Origin: Betaproteobacteria bacterium
Lineage (GTDB): Bacteria; Pseudomonadota; Gammaproteobacteria; Burkholderiales; SG8-41
Length of the DNA: 64,000 nt
Reading direction: 5' to 3'
Assembly (NCBI GenBank): GCA_900299145.1
Contig: OMIN01000026.1
Span: 1 to 64,000 of the forward strand
The notes beneath the pieces were generated by a model. The model worked only from the letters and a program-made list of their open reading frames with translations, was not told where the DNA came from and did not search any database. Below are positions 48,667 through 56,891 of this stretch, piece after piece (within the stretch, counting starts at the first letter, position 1; every line of letters starts with the position of its first letter). The translations under genes and the position numbers were made by a program.

Positions 48667-49752
48667 ATGAACATCCAGCACGAACGTGTCCATCAGCAAA
48701 TTCTCAACATCCTCTACGCTTGGGGCATGGGGGATGACCTCGCCAAAACCACCGCCGAGGCGATGGTGGAAACCGATTTGCTGGGTGTCGATTCGCACGG
48801 CATTTCGATGCTAATGGCTTACGAGCAGCGCAAGATCGAAGGCAAGCTGAATTTGAAAGCCAAGCCCACCATTCTGCATGAAACGCCGGCGATGGCTGTG
48901 GTTGACGGGCAGGCTGGCTTGGGGCATCCGGTGTCGGTTTTTGCAATGAACCTCGCGGTGGACAAGGCATTGAAAATCGGCATCGGCGGCGTGGGGGTGC
49001 GCAACTCGCATCACTTTGGCGCGACGGGTGTGTATGCGCGCATAGCCAGCAAACGCGGCGTAATCGGCATGGTGACGAGCGCCACGCGTGGCATCACCAT
49101 GGTACCCACGCGCGGCAAGATTCCTGTGCTCGGCACCAATCCGATTGCGTTTTCCGCGCCGGCCAAGCGCAACCGCCCATTCACGCTCGACATGGCAACC
49201 ACCACCTCGGCTGCCAACAAGGTCAAGGTTTATGATCTGAACGACAAGACGCTGCCTTCCGGCTGGATGATGGACGGCGAAGGCAACCCCATCACTGACG
49301 CGCGACGTGGCATGGAAGTGATGCAGGATGGCAAGAAATCCGGCGGCCTGACGCCGGTGGGTAGCGCCGAATCCACCGCGAGCTATAAGGGCTACGGCCT
49401 AGCGATGATGGCGCACATCCTCGGTGGCACGTTAAATGGCGGCAGCTTTTCACCGATCCGCGAAAAGACGCAGGGTGATAAAGAACCGGACAACATCGGC
49501 CACTTTTTTCTCGCCATTGACCCGAAGGCGTTTCGCGGCGCGGGTGAATTCGAGAATGATCTCGATGACGTGATCGACATTCTGCACGCCACGTCACCGC
49601 TTGACCCTTCGCGGCCGGTGCTGGTGGCGGGCGACCCCGAGGCGGCCGAGCGCGAGCGCCGCCTGAAATCGGGCATTCCGATTCCGGAAAGGCTCGACAA
49701 ACACATTCGGGATATTTGCGGGCGCTGCGGCGCCCAGTATGTGCTGACGTAA
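48667..49752 (+). CDS. Ldh-family (malate/L-lactate dehydrogenase type) oxidoreductase
   Basis: The 361-residue protein belongs to the NAD(P)H-dependent Ldh2/YlbC family, unrelated to Rossmann-type lactate dehydrogenases. Features are LLGVDSHGISMLMAYEQRKIEG, VGVRNSHHFGATGVYARIASKRG with the catalytic His, and TNPIAFSAPAKRNRPFTLDMATT. It oxidises a 2-hydroxy acid, or reduces a 2-oxo or cyclic imino acid. GGAG lies six bases before ATG 48667. It is convergent with an HpcH-type aldolase gene only 7 bp away. Confidence 0.9.
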   Translation: MNIQHERVHQQILNILYAWGMGDDLAKTTAEAMVETDLLGVDSHGISMLMAYEQRKIEGKLNLKAKPTILHETPAMAVVDGQAGLGHPVSVFAMNLAVDKALKIGIGGVGVRNSHHFGATGVYARIASKRGVIGMVTSATRGITMVPTRGKIPVLGTNPIAFSAPAKRNRPFTLDMATTTSAANKVKVYDLNDKTLPSGWMMDGEGNPITDARRGMEVMQDGKKSGGLTPVGSAESTASYKGYGLAMMAHILGGTLNGGSFSPIREKTQGDKEPDNIGHFFLAIDPKAFRGAGEFENDLDDVIDILHATSPLDPSRPVLVAGDPEAAERERRLKSGIPIPERLDKHIRDICGRCGAQYVLT

Positions 49753-49759
49753 CGCCGCG

Positions 49760-50551
49760 TTACCCCAGCTGCTTACGCATTTCGTCGGCTTGCGCCTGGA
49801 GCGATTTCATCAGCCGCACTTCGGGCGCGGGCGCGCAATTGGCGTAGGCACAGCCCATGGCCTTGAGTTCTGCGGCGTTGCGCGGCAGCGCGGGGTGGTT
49901 GATCGGCAGCGCGAGTTTCGCGCCGGCGCCGTTGGCGAGTGCCTTTTGCAGCCGCTCGATCACTGCCAGCAGTTTCGGGTGATTCGGTGTGCCGGTGACG
50001 CCCAGCGTGCGCGACATGTCGGCGGGGCCGACAACGATCAAATCAACACCTTCGACTTTGGCGATTTCATCCATCTGGTCTAGCGCCTGCTGATCTTCGA
50101 TCATCAGTGCCAGCGTGATTTCGCGGTTGGACTGTTCGATGTGCTGCATCATTGGCACCTTGCCATAGTTGGTGGCGCGCGAAGCGCCCGCCATGCCGCG
50201 GTCTCCCAGCGGCGGGTAGCGCACGGCCTGCACGGCGGCGCGCGCGGCTTCAACGTTGCTGATATGGGGAATCTGCACACCCTGCACGCCCATATCGAGC
50301 AGACGCAGCAAAAATGCCGGGTCAAAACCGGGCGGGCGAACGATAGGCGAAATGCCCACGCGCTCGGCGGCCATCACCATCAGCTGCACGTCGCGCAAAT
50401 CGAAGCTGGTGTGCTCCATGTCGATAAAGGCGGCGTCGAAACCGGCGTGGCCGATGATCTCGACAATCTGCGGATCGGCAATGCCGCCAACGTAGGTGCC
50501 GAGTGCGAGACCGCCTTCGCGGATGATTTTTTTGACGCGGTTGGTTTGCAT
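49760..50551 (-). CDS. HpcH/HpaI-family class II aldolase
   Basis: The 263-residue protein has the pyruvate-dependent aldolase barrel: GFDAAFIDMEHTSFDLRD (catalytic His region and Asp), IVRPPGFDPAFLLRLLDMGVQGVQIPHI, PPLGDRGMAG and MIEDQQALDQMDEI (Glu metal ligand). It would cleave a 4-hydroxy-2-oxo acid to pyruvate and an aldehyde with a divalent metal. AAGGAAC precedes ATG 50551. A Bug receptor lies upstream on the same strand (50699-51679), suggesting uptake of its precursor. Confidence 0.9.
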   Translation of the reverse strand: MQTNRVKKIIREGGLALGTYVGGIADPQIVEIIGHAGFDAAFIDMEHTSFDLRDVQLMVMAAERVGISPIVRPPGFDPAFLLRLLDMGVQGVQIPHISNVEAARAAVQAVRYPPLGDRGMAGASRATNYGKVPMMQHIEQSNREITLALMIEDQQALDQMDEIAKVEGVDLIVVGPADMSRTLGVTGTPNHPKLLAVIERLQKALANGAGAKLALPINHPALPRNAAELKAMGCAYANCAPAPEVRLMKSLQAQADEMRKQLG

Positions 50552-50698
50552 GAGTTGAAGTTCCTTTGGTGAATGGGTTTTAGCGTTGCGTTCCGTATGC
50601 CGTTGACCATGAGTAATGGGTCACTTGGCGCCACGGAAACTTGGGTTGCCAGAGAAGCGCAGTAGTCGACCGTCTGATTCGCCCCGGAGCGGGGAAAT

Positions 50699-51679
50699 TT
50701 ATTCAGCCGTGACGCCCGCCAGTTTGATGATTTTGCCGTACTTCTCGTGGTCGGCGCGCATGCGCGCGGCTGTTTGTTCGGGTGTCATGGTCCAGGGCTC
50801 GAGTGCTTCCATGCGCTTTTTGGTGTCGGCGCTTTCAATGGACTTGATGATTTCCGCACTGAGACGCTCAACCACGGGCCGCGGCAAATTCGCCGGCGCC
50901 CACACCGCAACCCAGCCGCGAAATTCATAGCCGGGGATGCCGGATTCCGCCACCGTCGGGGTTTGAGGAAATTGCGCGAGGCGCGTGTCTGATGTCACTG
51001 CCATCAGGCGTAGCCGGTTGCTGTTCAGGTGCGTCAGCAGCGCAGCGGGCGTGCCCGCGATCAACTGCGTTTCGCCAGAGACAATGGCCGTGGTTGCCGG
51101 GCTGCCGCCCTTGTAATTCACGTTGACCATTTTGGTACCTGTCATGAAGTCGATCAGCACCATCGCCAAGTGCGAGAACGAGCCGGTGCCGGAGGTGGCA
51201 TAGGTCAACTGCCCCGGCCGCGCCTTGGCGAGCGCCACGACATCCTTGATGCTCTTGACCGGCAGTGATGGGTGGGCGCTGATCAAGCCGGTTTGCGCGG
51301 CCAGCAGGCCGATCGGTGTGAAATCCTTGAGGGCATCGTACGGCAGTTTCTTGACGATATGGGGGCTGGCGATGTGGCTCGCCGAATGCAGCAACAGGGT
51401 GTAGCCGTCAGCGGGCGCGCGCGCCACCATCTCTGCACCGATCACGCCGATGGCGCCAGGCCGGTTGTCCACTACGAACTGTTGCCCGGTGTTCTCGGCG
51501 AGTTTCTGAAAAACGATACGTCCCACGACGTCGACCAGCCCGCCCGTCGGCGCCGCGCAAATCACGCGCACCGTTTTCGAAGGGTAGACCTGTGCCCAAC
51601 TGATTGCAGGGGCAATCGTCAGGATGAACAGCAGGTACGGCCTGCAGCAGGCGAACGTGGTACTTTCGGATTGGGACAT
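50699..51679 (-). CDS. Bug/TctC-family periplasmic receptor
   Basis: The 326-residue receptor has a signal peptide (ending AISWAQ) and motifs VYPSKTVRVICAAPTGGLVDVVGR, GAIGVIGAEMVARAPADGYTLLL and WAPANLPRPVVERLSAEI. GGAG lies eight bases before ATG 51679. The gap of 147 bp to the HpcH-type gene contains a short GC-rich hairpin (CCCCG/CGGGG at 50682-50694) but no clear T-run. Ligand unknown. Confidence 0.88.
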   Translation of the reverse strand: MSQSESTTFACCRPYLLFILTIAPAISWAQVYPSKTVRVICAAPTGGLVDVVGRIVFQKLAENTGQQFVVDNRPGAIGVIGAEMVARAPADGYTLLLHSASHIASPHIVKKLPYDALKDFTPIGLLAAQTGLISAHPSLPVKSIKDVVALAKARPGQLTYATSGTGSFSHLAMVLIDFMTGTKMVNVNYKGGSPATTAIVSGETQLIAGTPAALLTHLNSNRLRLMAVTSDTRLAQFPQTPTVAESGIPGYEFRGWVAVWAPANLPRPVVERLSAEIIKSIESADTKKRMEALEPWTMTPEQTAARMRADHEKYGKIIKLAGVTAE

Positions 51680-51798
51680 GGCCTATCTCCAGTCGGAATT
51701 CCAATTTAACGTATCATAGCGGGATTGCATGCGTGCAGTGAACGGCAGCGCAAAGCGATCGCATGAGCGGGATTTTTTTCAATATCTAGGAGATTCGC

Positions 51799-52233
51799 AT
51801 GCCCAAATTATTGGTTATCCACGGCGCCGGTATGAACATGCGCGGCAAGGTGCAACTGGATGTGTTTGGCCCGATGCTGTTGCCGGAATACGACGAGCAC
51901 ATTCGCAAATACGCCGCTGAACATGGCTTCGACGTGGAGATTTTTCACTCGAATATCGAAGGCGAAGTCATCAACAAGTTTTACGCAGCGAACGATGCCG
52001 GCTTTGACGCCTGCATCATCAACCCGGCGGGCTACAGCAGCGGCTATCGCGCACTGTATGCGGCAATGTCGCAGGTGAAATTTCCCTGCATCGAGCTGCA
52101 TATTTCCAACCCGATGCGGCGCGGCAATCAGTCGGAAGTGGCCAAGGTGGCGCGCGGCGTGATCGTCGGCTTTGGGATATTTGGTTATTCGCTGGCGATG
52201 CGCGGGTTGAAGGATATCTTGGCGAAGAAATAG
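51799..52233 (+). CDS. AroQ-fold protein (type II dehydroquinase-like) lacking key catalytic residues
   Basis: The 144-residue protein is a full-length match to the type II 3-dehydroquinate dehydratase fold: KLLVIHGAGMNMRG in place of VLNGPNLNLLG, then HSNIEGEVIN, IINPAGYSSGYRAL (N75), ELHISN (H101) and GVIVGFGIFGYSLAMRGL. The essential Tyr and Arg of the REPxxYG lid are F23 and V18, and the first-loop Asn is G11. The Arg of FRHHS is also missing. A genuine shikimate-pathway function is therefore unlikely, and another hydratase or lyase role is inferred. AGGAG precedes ATG 51799. It stands alone between a divergent Bug gene and a convergent carboxypeptidase. Confidence 0.8.
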   Translation: MPKLLVIHGAGMNMRGKVQLDVFGPMLLPEYDEHIRKYAAEHGFDVEIFHSNIEGEVINKFYAANDAGFDACIINPAGYSSGYRALYAAMSQVKFPCIELHISNPMRRGNQSEVAKVARGVIVGFGIFGYSLAMRGLKDILAKK

Positions 52234-52271
52234 CAGCATTGGTTCACAGCGCTGGGTTTTTTAAAAAATAC

Positions 52272-52289
52272 AATAAAAACAAATACTTA
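52272..52289 (+). repeat. Dispersed A/T-rich 18-mer, perfect copy
   Basis: AATAAAAACAAATACTTA matches all positions; it lies between the convergent AroQ-like and carboxypeptidase genes, just after a T-run. Confidence 0.85.
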
Positions 52290-52322
52290 GGATTTCCCGT
52301 GCCGCTATAGCCTTGCGCCGGT

Positions 52323-53807
52323 TCAGGCGTAGCGCGCTTCGAGATGCGCGCGAAAGTGCGCGGGGTTCAGCGCCTCGCCGCTGGCGCGCCGTACCAGTTC
52401 CGGCGTGTCCCAGCGGCTGGCTTGTGACCATACATTCGCGTTGAGCCACTCGAACACCGGCGTGAAATCCCCCATGGCGATGCGCGTATCGAGATCGGGC
52501 GATGAGCGCCGCATGGCTGCAAACCATTGCGCGGCGTACATCGCGCCCAGCGTGTAACTCGGAAAATAGCCGAACGAACCATCGCTCCAGTGCACGTCCT
52601 GCAGGCAGCCGTCTTTGAAATTGCCGCGCGTGTCGATGCCGAGCAAGGATTGCATTTTTTCATCCCACAACTTGGGGATATCGGCTGCTTCGATATCGCC
52701 TTCAATTAACGCACGCTCAATCTCATGGCGCAGGATGATGTGCGCGGGGTAGGTCACTTCATCGGCGTTGACACGGATGAAACCCGGCTTTACGCGCGTG
52801 AGCAGCTGGCAAAAATTGTCTGGCTCGAAAGCAGGTTGAGTGCCGAAGTGTTCGCGCAGCAGCGGCGCCAGCACGCCGCTGAAGGCGCGGCTGCGTGCGA
52901 GCTGCATCTCGAACGACAGGCTCTGGCTTTCGTGGATGCCATAGGAGCGCGCGTGGCCGACGGGCTGGCCTAGCCACACGCGCGGCAAGTTTTGCTCGAA
53001 TCGCGCGTGGCCGGTTTCGTGAATGGTGCCCATCAGGCTTTGTACGAAATCGTCCTCACGGTAGCGCGTGGTCAGGCGGATGTCTTCTGGCACGCCGCCG
53101 GTGAACGGGTGCGCGCTTTCGTCGAGACGCCCGCCGTCGAAATCAAAACCGAGCAGCGTCATCACGGCGTGATTGAGCGCACGTTGTTTTTCCACCGGAA
53201 ATGGGCCGGCGGGTGCGATCACTTTTTCATCGCGCTGCTTTGTTTGTATTCTAGAAATCAGCCCCGGCAACCACTGTTTTACCTCGCTGAAGATGCGGTC
53301 GATATCGGCTGCGCGCACGCCGGGTTCATAGCGATCCATCAGCGCGTCGTAGCGTGAAAGGCCGCTGTCGGCGGCGAGCAGCCGCGCCTCCTCGCGTGAG
53401 AGCTTTACTACCTCGCGAAAGTTTTCGAGAAAGCCGGGCCAGTCGTTGCCCGCGCGTTGCGTGCGCCATGCGTGCTCGCACCGGGCGCCCGCCAGCGATT
53501 TCGCCTGCACCAGTGATTCGGGCAATGCATTGGCCTCGCGCCAATCGCGGTGCATTTCGCGCAGGTTGGCGCGCTCGATGTCGGTGAGCGTTTCGTCTTC
53601 CGCCGCGCGCAGCAATTCCTTCAGCTGGGGATCGATGCGCTCGCGGTGCATCAGCGCCTGCAGCTCCGCTTCAGCGGCGGCGCGCGCGTCGTTGCCGTTG
53701 GCAGGCATCATGGCATTGCGATCCCAGCCGAGGATGGAGGCGGCGTGGCTGTAGTGATAGAGGCGTTGCCAGGTCTTGCACAGGGCGGTGTAGTGGGGCG
53801 TGGTCAT
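52323..53807 (-). CDS. M32-family metallocarboxypeptidase
   Basis: The 494-residue protein contains the zinc motif GTIHETGHARFEQN (HExxH), followed by ESQSLSFEMQLARS with the third ligand Glu and a C-terminal YFPSYTLGAMYAAQ, all hallmarks of thermostable carboxypeptidase 1 / M32 enzymes. It trims C-terminal residues of peptides in the cytoplasm. The N-terminal helical cap (residues 1-120) is complete. Length matches the family (about 490-500). It lies downstream of, and is separated by a terminator from, the enoyl-CoA hydratase gene. Confidence 0.93.
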   Translation of the reverse strand: MTTPHYTALCKTWQRLYHYSHAASILGWDRNAMMPANGNDARAAAEAELQALMHRERIDPQLKELLRAAEDETLTDIERANLREMHRDWREANALPESLVQAKSLAGARCEHAWRTQRAGNDWPGFLENFREVVKLSREEARLLAADSGLSRYDALMDRYEPGVRAADIDRIFSEVKQWLPGLISRIQTKQRDEKVIAPAGPFPVEKQRALNHAVMTLLGFDFDGGRLDESAHPFTGGVPEDIRLTTRYREDDFVQSLMGTIHETGHARFEQNLPRVWLGQPVGHARSYGIHESQSLSFEMQLARSRAFSGVLAPLLREHFGTQPAFEPDNFCQLLTRVKPGFIRVNADEVTYPAHIILRHEIERALIEGDIEAADIPKLWDEKMQSLLGIDTRGNFKDGCLQDVHWSDGSFGYFPSYTLGAMYAAQWFAAMRRSSPDLDTRIAMGDFTPVFEWLNANVWSQASRWDTPELVRRASGEALNPAHFRAHLEARYA

Positions 53808-53832
53808 GGCAAGCGTGATGGACTCTTTCGGC

Positions 53833-53867
53833 CAAAAAAGAAGGCCACGCTACCTTCGCGTGGCCTT
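53833..53867 (-). terminator. Rho-independent terminator of the enoyl-CoA hydratase gene
   Basis: AAGGCCACGC (53841-53850) pairs perfectly with GCGTGGCCTT (53858-53867) around TACCTTC. Read on the minus strand the stem is followed by CTTTTTTG. It lies between the hydratase stop at 53913 and the carboxypeptidase start at 53807. Confidence 0.88.
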
Positions 53868-53878
53868 CATAAATAATC

Positions 53879-53896
53879 AATTAAAACAGATAGTTA
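53879..53896 (+). repeat. Dispersed A/T-rich 18-mer, perfect copy
   Basis: AATTAAAACAGATAGTTA matches all positions and is followed by CGATTA. It is located 12 bases from the end of a terminator hairpin and 17 bases from the hydratase stop codon. Confidence 0.85.
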
Positions 53897-53912
53897 CGAT
53901 TAATATTGAGAG

Positions 53913-54710
53913 TTACTTACCTTGCCACACGGGCTTGCGCTTTTCCATGAACGCGCGGCGGCCTTCGATGTAATCCTGGCTGGTGAAGCAGGCGGCGACG
54001 GCTTTATCGGCGCGTGCCTGATCGCGGTTGGCCGGATCTTTGACGTATTCGTTGATTACCGTTTTGGCGGCGATGATCGCCAGCGGCGCGTTATCGGCGA
54101 TGGTGTCGGCGTATTGCTGCACAAAGGGTTCGAGCATGCCGACTTGCAGCACGTGATTAACGAGGCCAATGCGGTGCGCTTCCCACGCCGTATAGCGGCG
54201 TGCGGTGAACATGATTTCCTTGGCGACCGAGGGGCCAACCAGATCCACCAGTTGCGCCAGTGAATCCGCGCCGTAGCCGATGGAAAGCCGCGCCGCCGGA
54301 ATGCTGAACTGCGAATCCTCCGAGCAGATGCGCATGTCACAGCGCAGCGCGATGGCAAGGCCGCCGCCCATGCAGTAGCCGCGAATCATTGCGATGGTGG
54401 GCTTTGTCGCCTGGTTCAGTGCATCGCGAAAGCCCGACGACATCGCGTTATACGCGGCGACCTGTTCCGGCGTGGCGCGATTTTTTTCATACTGCGAAAT
54501 ATCGCCGCCCGACACAAACGCCTTGCTGCCCGCGCCTTTGAGAACGATCACGCGTACCGCGGGGTCAGCCTCGAAATCCTTGATGACGGCAGCCGCGGCC
54601 ATCGCCATTTCAGGCGACATCGCGTTGTGCTTTTCGGGGTAGTTGAAGGTGAGAGTGCCGATGGCGCCTTTCTTGGTGCCAAGAATTTTGTCGGTTGGAG
54701 TGGAGTCCAT
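53913..54710 (-). CDS. Enoyl-CoA hydratase/isomerase family protein
   Basis: The 265-residue protein has the crotonase fold: GTLTFNYPEKHNAMSPEM, the oxyanion-hole segment GAGSKAFVSGGDISQYE, PTIAMIRGYCMGGGLAIALRCDMRI and SIGYGADSLAQLVDLVG. The first catalytic-loop Glu position (usually GLExxL) is replaced by GADSLAQL, so it may be a hydratase with one Glu or an isomerase or decarboxylase. AAGGC precedes ATG 54710. It follows a CoA-transferase gene by 123 bp containing a repeat, and is ended by a strong terminator. Confidence 0.88.
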   Translation of the reverse strand: MDSTPTDKILGTKKGAIGTLTFNYPEKHNAMSPEMAMAAAAVIKDFEADPAVRVIVLKGAGSKAFVSGGDISQYEKNRATPEQVAAYNAMSSGFRDALNQATKPTIAMIRGYCMGGGLAIALRCDMRICSEDSQFSIPAARLSIGYGADSLAQLVDLVGPSVAKEIMFTARRYTAWEAHRIGLVNHVLQVGMLEPFVQQYADTIADNAPLAIIAAKTVINEYVKDPANRDQARADKAVAACFTSQDYIEGRRAFMEKRKPVWQGK

Positions 54711-54744
54711 GAGATGCCTTGTAGTGAGGGATACGTTAAAACCT

Positions 54745-54820
54745 TTGACGCAGATTTACGCAGATGAACGCGGATTAACCGCGAAAAAATCTGTGTAAAT
54801 CTCCGTTCATCTGCGCCAAA
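54745..54820. repeat. Short inverted/direct repeat of the CGCAGAT-type
   Basis: CGCAGATTTACGCAGATGAA and, inverted, TTCATCTGCG with TGTAAATCT frame a spacer of about 30 bases. Sequences of this ACGCAGATGAACGCGGAT type are dispersed intergenic repeats seen in many bacteria. It occupies the gap between a CoA-transferase and an enoyl-CoA hydratase gene. Confidence 0.65.
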
Positions 54821-54833
54821 ATGCCTTTGACTT

Positions 54834-56042
54834 TTAGATAACGCCCTTCGCCCGCAAATCCGCCAGCTGCTCCTTGGTGTAACCCACCGACGCCAGCACT
54901 TCTTCGCTGTCATGGCCCAAGTCCTGCGTGGCGCGGCGCAGCTTTTTGCTGGTGCCGACCATGTTGATGGCCGAACCGAGCAGGTTGAGCTTGCCGAGTT
55001 TTTCGCTGATGAGTTCCTGTGCGATGCCCACGTGCTGCACTTGCGGGTCGGCGAACACTTTGTCGATGGTGTTGATCGGGCCGCACGGTACACCGGCGGC
55101 TTCCATTACTTCCACCCAATGCGCGGTCGGTTTGTGTTTGGTGATTTCGGAAATGGCGGCATTGATGTCGGCGCGAACCTTGCTGCGCTTTTGCTGGGTG
55201 TCCCATTCCGCTTTGGTTTTCCACTCGGGCTTGCCAAGTGCATCGCAACAGCGGTGAAACACGCGAGCCGACGATGCCGCGATATTGAAGAGGCCATCGC
55301 TTGCCGGAAACACGCCGGTGGGCACACTGGTGGGGTGATCGTTGCCGGCTTGACCTGCCACTTCACCGGCGACGAGGTAACGCGTGGCCTGAAAATCGAG
55401 CATGAAAATAATCGATTCGAGCAGGCTGGTATGCACCCAACGGCCGACGCCGGTGACTTCACGATCGAAAAGGGCCATCATGACGCCCAGTGCCAGCAGG
55501 TTGCCGGCGGTGAGATCGGCGATAGCAACGCCCACGCGCACGGGGCCTTGCCCCGGCAGGCCGGTAATGCTCATCAGGCCGCCCATGCCCTGTACGATCT
55601 GATCCACGCCGGCGCGCTTGCCATAAGGGCCGGTCTGGCCGAAGCCGCTGATGCTGCCGTAGACGATGCGCGGATTGACCTTTTTCACGTCGTCGTACGA
55701 CACCTTGAGGCGATGTTTTACCTCGGAGCGCATGTTTTCGATCACCACATCGGCTTTTTCCGCGAGCTTCATGAACGCGGCGTGGCCTTCGGGCGATTTG
55801 AGATTGAGCTTCACGTATTTTTTGTTGCGATGCAGGTTCTGAAAGTCAAACCCGTCGCGGCGGCCGGAGACATCCTCGCCGCCGGTGTCGGGCGGCTCGA
55901 TGCGGATGATGTTCGCGCCCCAGTCGGCAAGGTGGCGCACGCAGGTGGGGCCCGCGCGCGCGAGCGTCAGATCCAGTACGGTGATACGGGAGAGCGGCAG
56001 GCCGGTGGTCTGCGCGGCGGGGGCTTCTGCGGGATGATTCAT
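54834..56042 (-). CDS. Class III (CaiB/BaiF family) CoA-transferase
   Basis: The 402-residue protein shows LSRITVLDLTLARAGPTCVRHL, GANIIRIEPPDTGGEDVSGRRDGFDFQNLHRNKKY and GPYGKRAGVDQIVQGMGG with the predicted catalytic Asp. The start at ATG 56042 has GAGG nine bases upstream; the longer frame from 56135 encodes an implausible extension. It lies upstream of the enoyl-CoA hydratase gene on the same strand. The pair would activate an acid and hydrate or isomerise its enoyl-CoA. Confidence 0.9.
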   Translation of the reverse strand: MNHPAEAPAAQTTGLPLSRITVLDLTLARAGPTCVRHLADWGANIIRIEPPDTGGEDVSGRRDGFDFQNLHRNKKYVKLNLKSPEGHAAFMKLAEKADVVIENMRSEVKHRLKVSYDDVKKVNPRIVYGSISGFGQTGPYGKRAGVDQIVQGMGGLMSITGLPGQGPVRVGVAIADLTAGNLLALGVMMALFDREVTGVGRWVHTSLLESIIFMLDFQATRYLVAGEVAGQAGNDHPTSVPTGVFPASDGLFNIAASSARVFHRCCDALGKPEWKTKAEWDTQQKRSKVRADINAAISEITKHKPTAHWVEVMEAAGVPCGPINTIDKVFADPQVQHVGIAQELISEKLGKLNLLGSAINMVGTSKKLRRATQDLGHDSEEVLASVGYTKEQLADLRAKGVI

Positions 56043-56369
56043 GCTGAACCTCGTGGTTTGTTGAGTGGGTGTAAGAAGGCGTGGCGAATGCGTAAGGAAC
56101 GATAAGCAGCAAAAAGAGACAGCGAAACGTAGCACAGGGCGCGCGTTTGCCGCAATCGCGACGCTGCGTTTGTCGCTGCCGAAGGTGGTCTGGCGGTGAA
56201 ATAGAAAATAACGATATAAAACAGATAGTTAGTGATTGTGGGCCTTCGCTCGCCCGCAGGTATTGCAGTGGCCAGCCGCAGTTTCGCCGCTTCACGCAAT
56301 GCGCTATGCTACGCGCCGATTTGTAGCGATCCAAACCATATTCGAAACATCAACCGCTGGAGGAAGGTC
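56043..56369. other. Intergenic region between divergent genes
   Basis: This 327-base spacer separates the CoA-transferase (minus) from the molybdenum hydroxylase operon (plus). It contains a dispersed-motif copy at 56214-56231 and a TATGCT hexamer near 56302 that could be a -10 box for the plus operon. I see no gene remnant. Confidence 0.6.
56214..56231 (+). repeat. Dispersed A/T-rich 18-mer between divergent genes
   Basis: ATATAAAACAGATAGTTA matches 16 of 18 positions. Confidence 0.75.
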
Positions 56370-56864
56370 ATGGCAACACTGAATATCAATGGCAAGTCGT
56401 ACGAAGTCAACGCGGAACCGGATACGCCGCTGTTGTGGGTAATCCGCGAACAGGTCGGGCTGACCGGCACCAAGTTCGGCTGCGGCATCGCGCAGTGCGG
56501 TGCGTGTTCGATTCACCTGAACGGCGCGGTGACCCGTTCGTGTGTATTGCCACTGGCGGCGGTGGGGCCCAACGACAAGATCACCACCATTGAGGGCCTG
56601 TCGTCCAATGCCTCGCACCCGGTGCAAAAAGCGTGGAAAGAAATCGATGTGCCGCAGTGCGGTTACTGCCAGTCGGGGCAAATCATGGCGGCGGCTTCTC
56701 TGCTCGCCAACAACCCGCGCCCGACCGACGCACAGATCGATGCTGCGATGACCAACGTCTGCCGTTGCGGTACGTACCAGCGTATCCGCGCGGCCATTCA
56801 CACGGCCGCCGGCGACACCGCGCGCGCCGCCGAGATCATGAAAAACGAAGTCACCGTGGTTTAA
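56370..56864 (+). CDS. [2Fe-2S] small subunit of a molybdenum hydroxylase (IorA/CoxS-like)
   Basis: The 164-residue protein has the two-cluster layout of xanthine-oxidase-family small subunits. An N-terminal plant-type ferredoxin domain has [15 protein letters not shown] and a further Cys in TRSC. A C-terminal four-helix domain has [10 protein letters not shown] and CRCGTY. It carries electrons from the molybdenum subunit to an external acceptor. GGAGGAAGG precedes ATG 56370. The large subunit gene follows 27 bp downstream. Confidence 0.94.
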   Translation: MATLNINGKSYEVNAEPDTPLLWVIREQVGLTGTKFGCGIAQCGACSIHLNGAVTRSCVLPLAAVGPNDKITTIEGLSSNASHPVQKAWKEIDVPQCGYCQSGQIMAAASLLANNPRPTDAQIDAAMTNVCRCGTYQRIRAAIHTAAGDTARAAEIMKNEVTVV

Positions 56865-56891
56865 GCCGAGAGAGCCAGAGGAGAGCACAAC

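Noticed and set aside
50682-50694. CCCCG-GAG-CGGGG hairpin as a terminator
   Set aside because: The stem is only 5 bp and there is no T-run on either strand.
53240-53262. Motif-like stretch within the carboxypeptidase gene (minus-strand AATACAAACAAAGCAGCG)
   Set aside because: The second half does not match the motif; kept out of the list.
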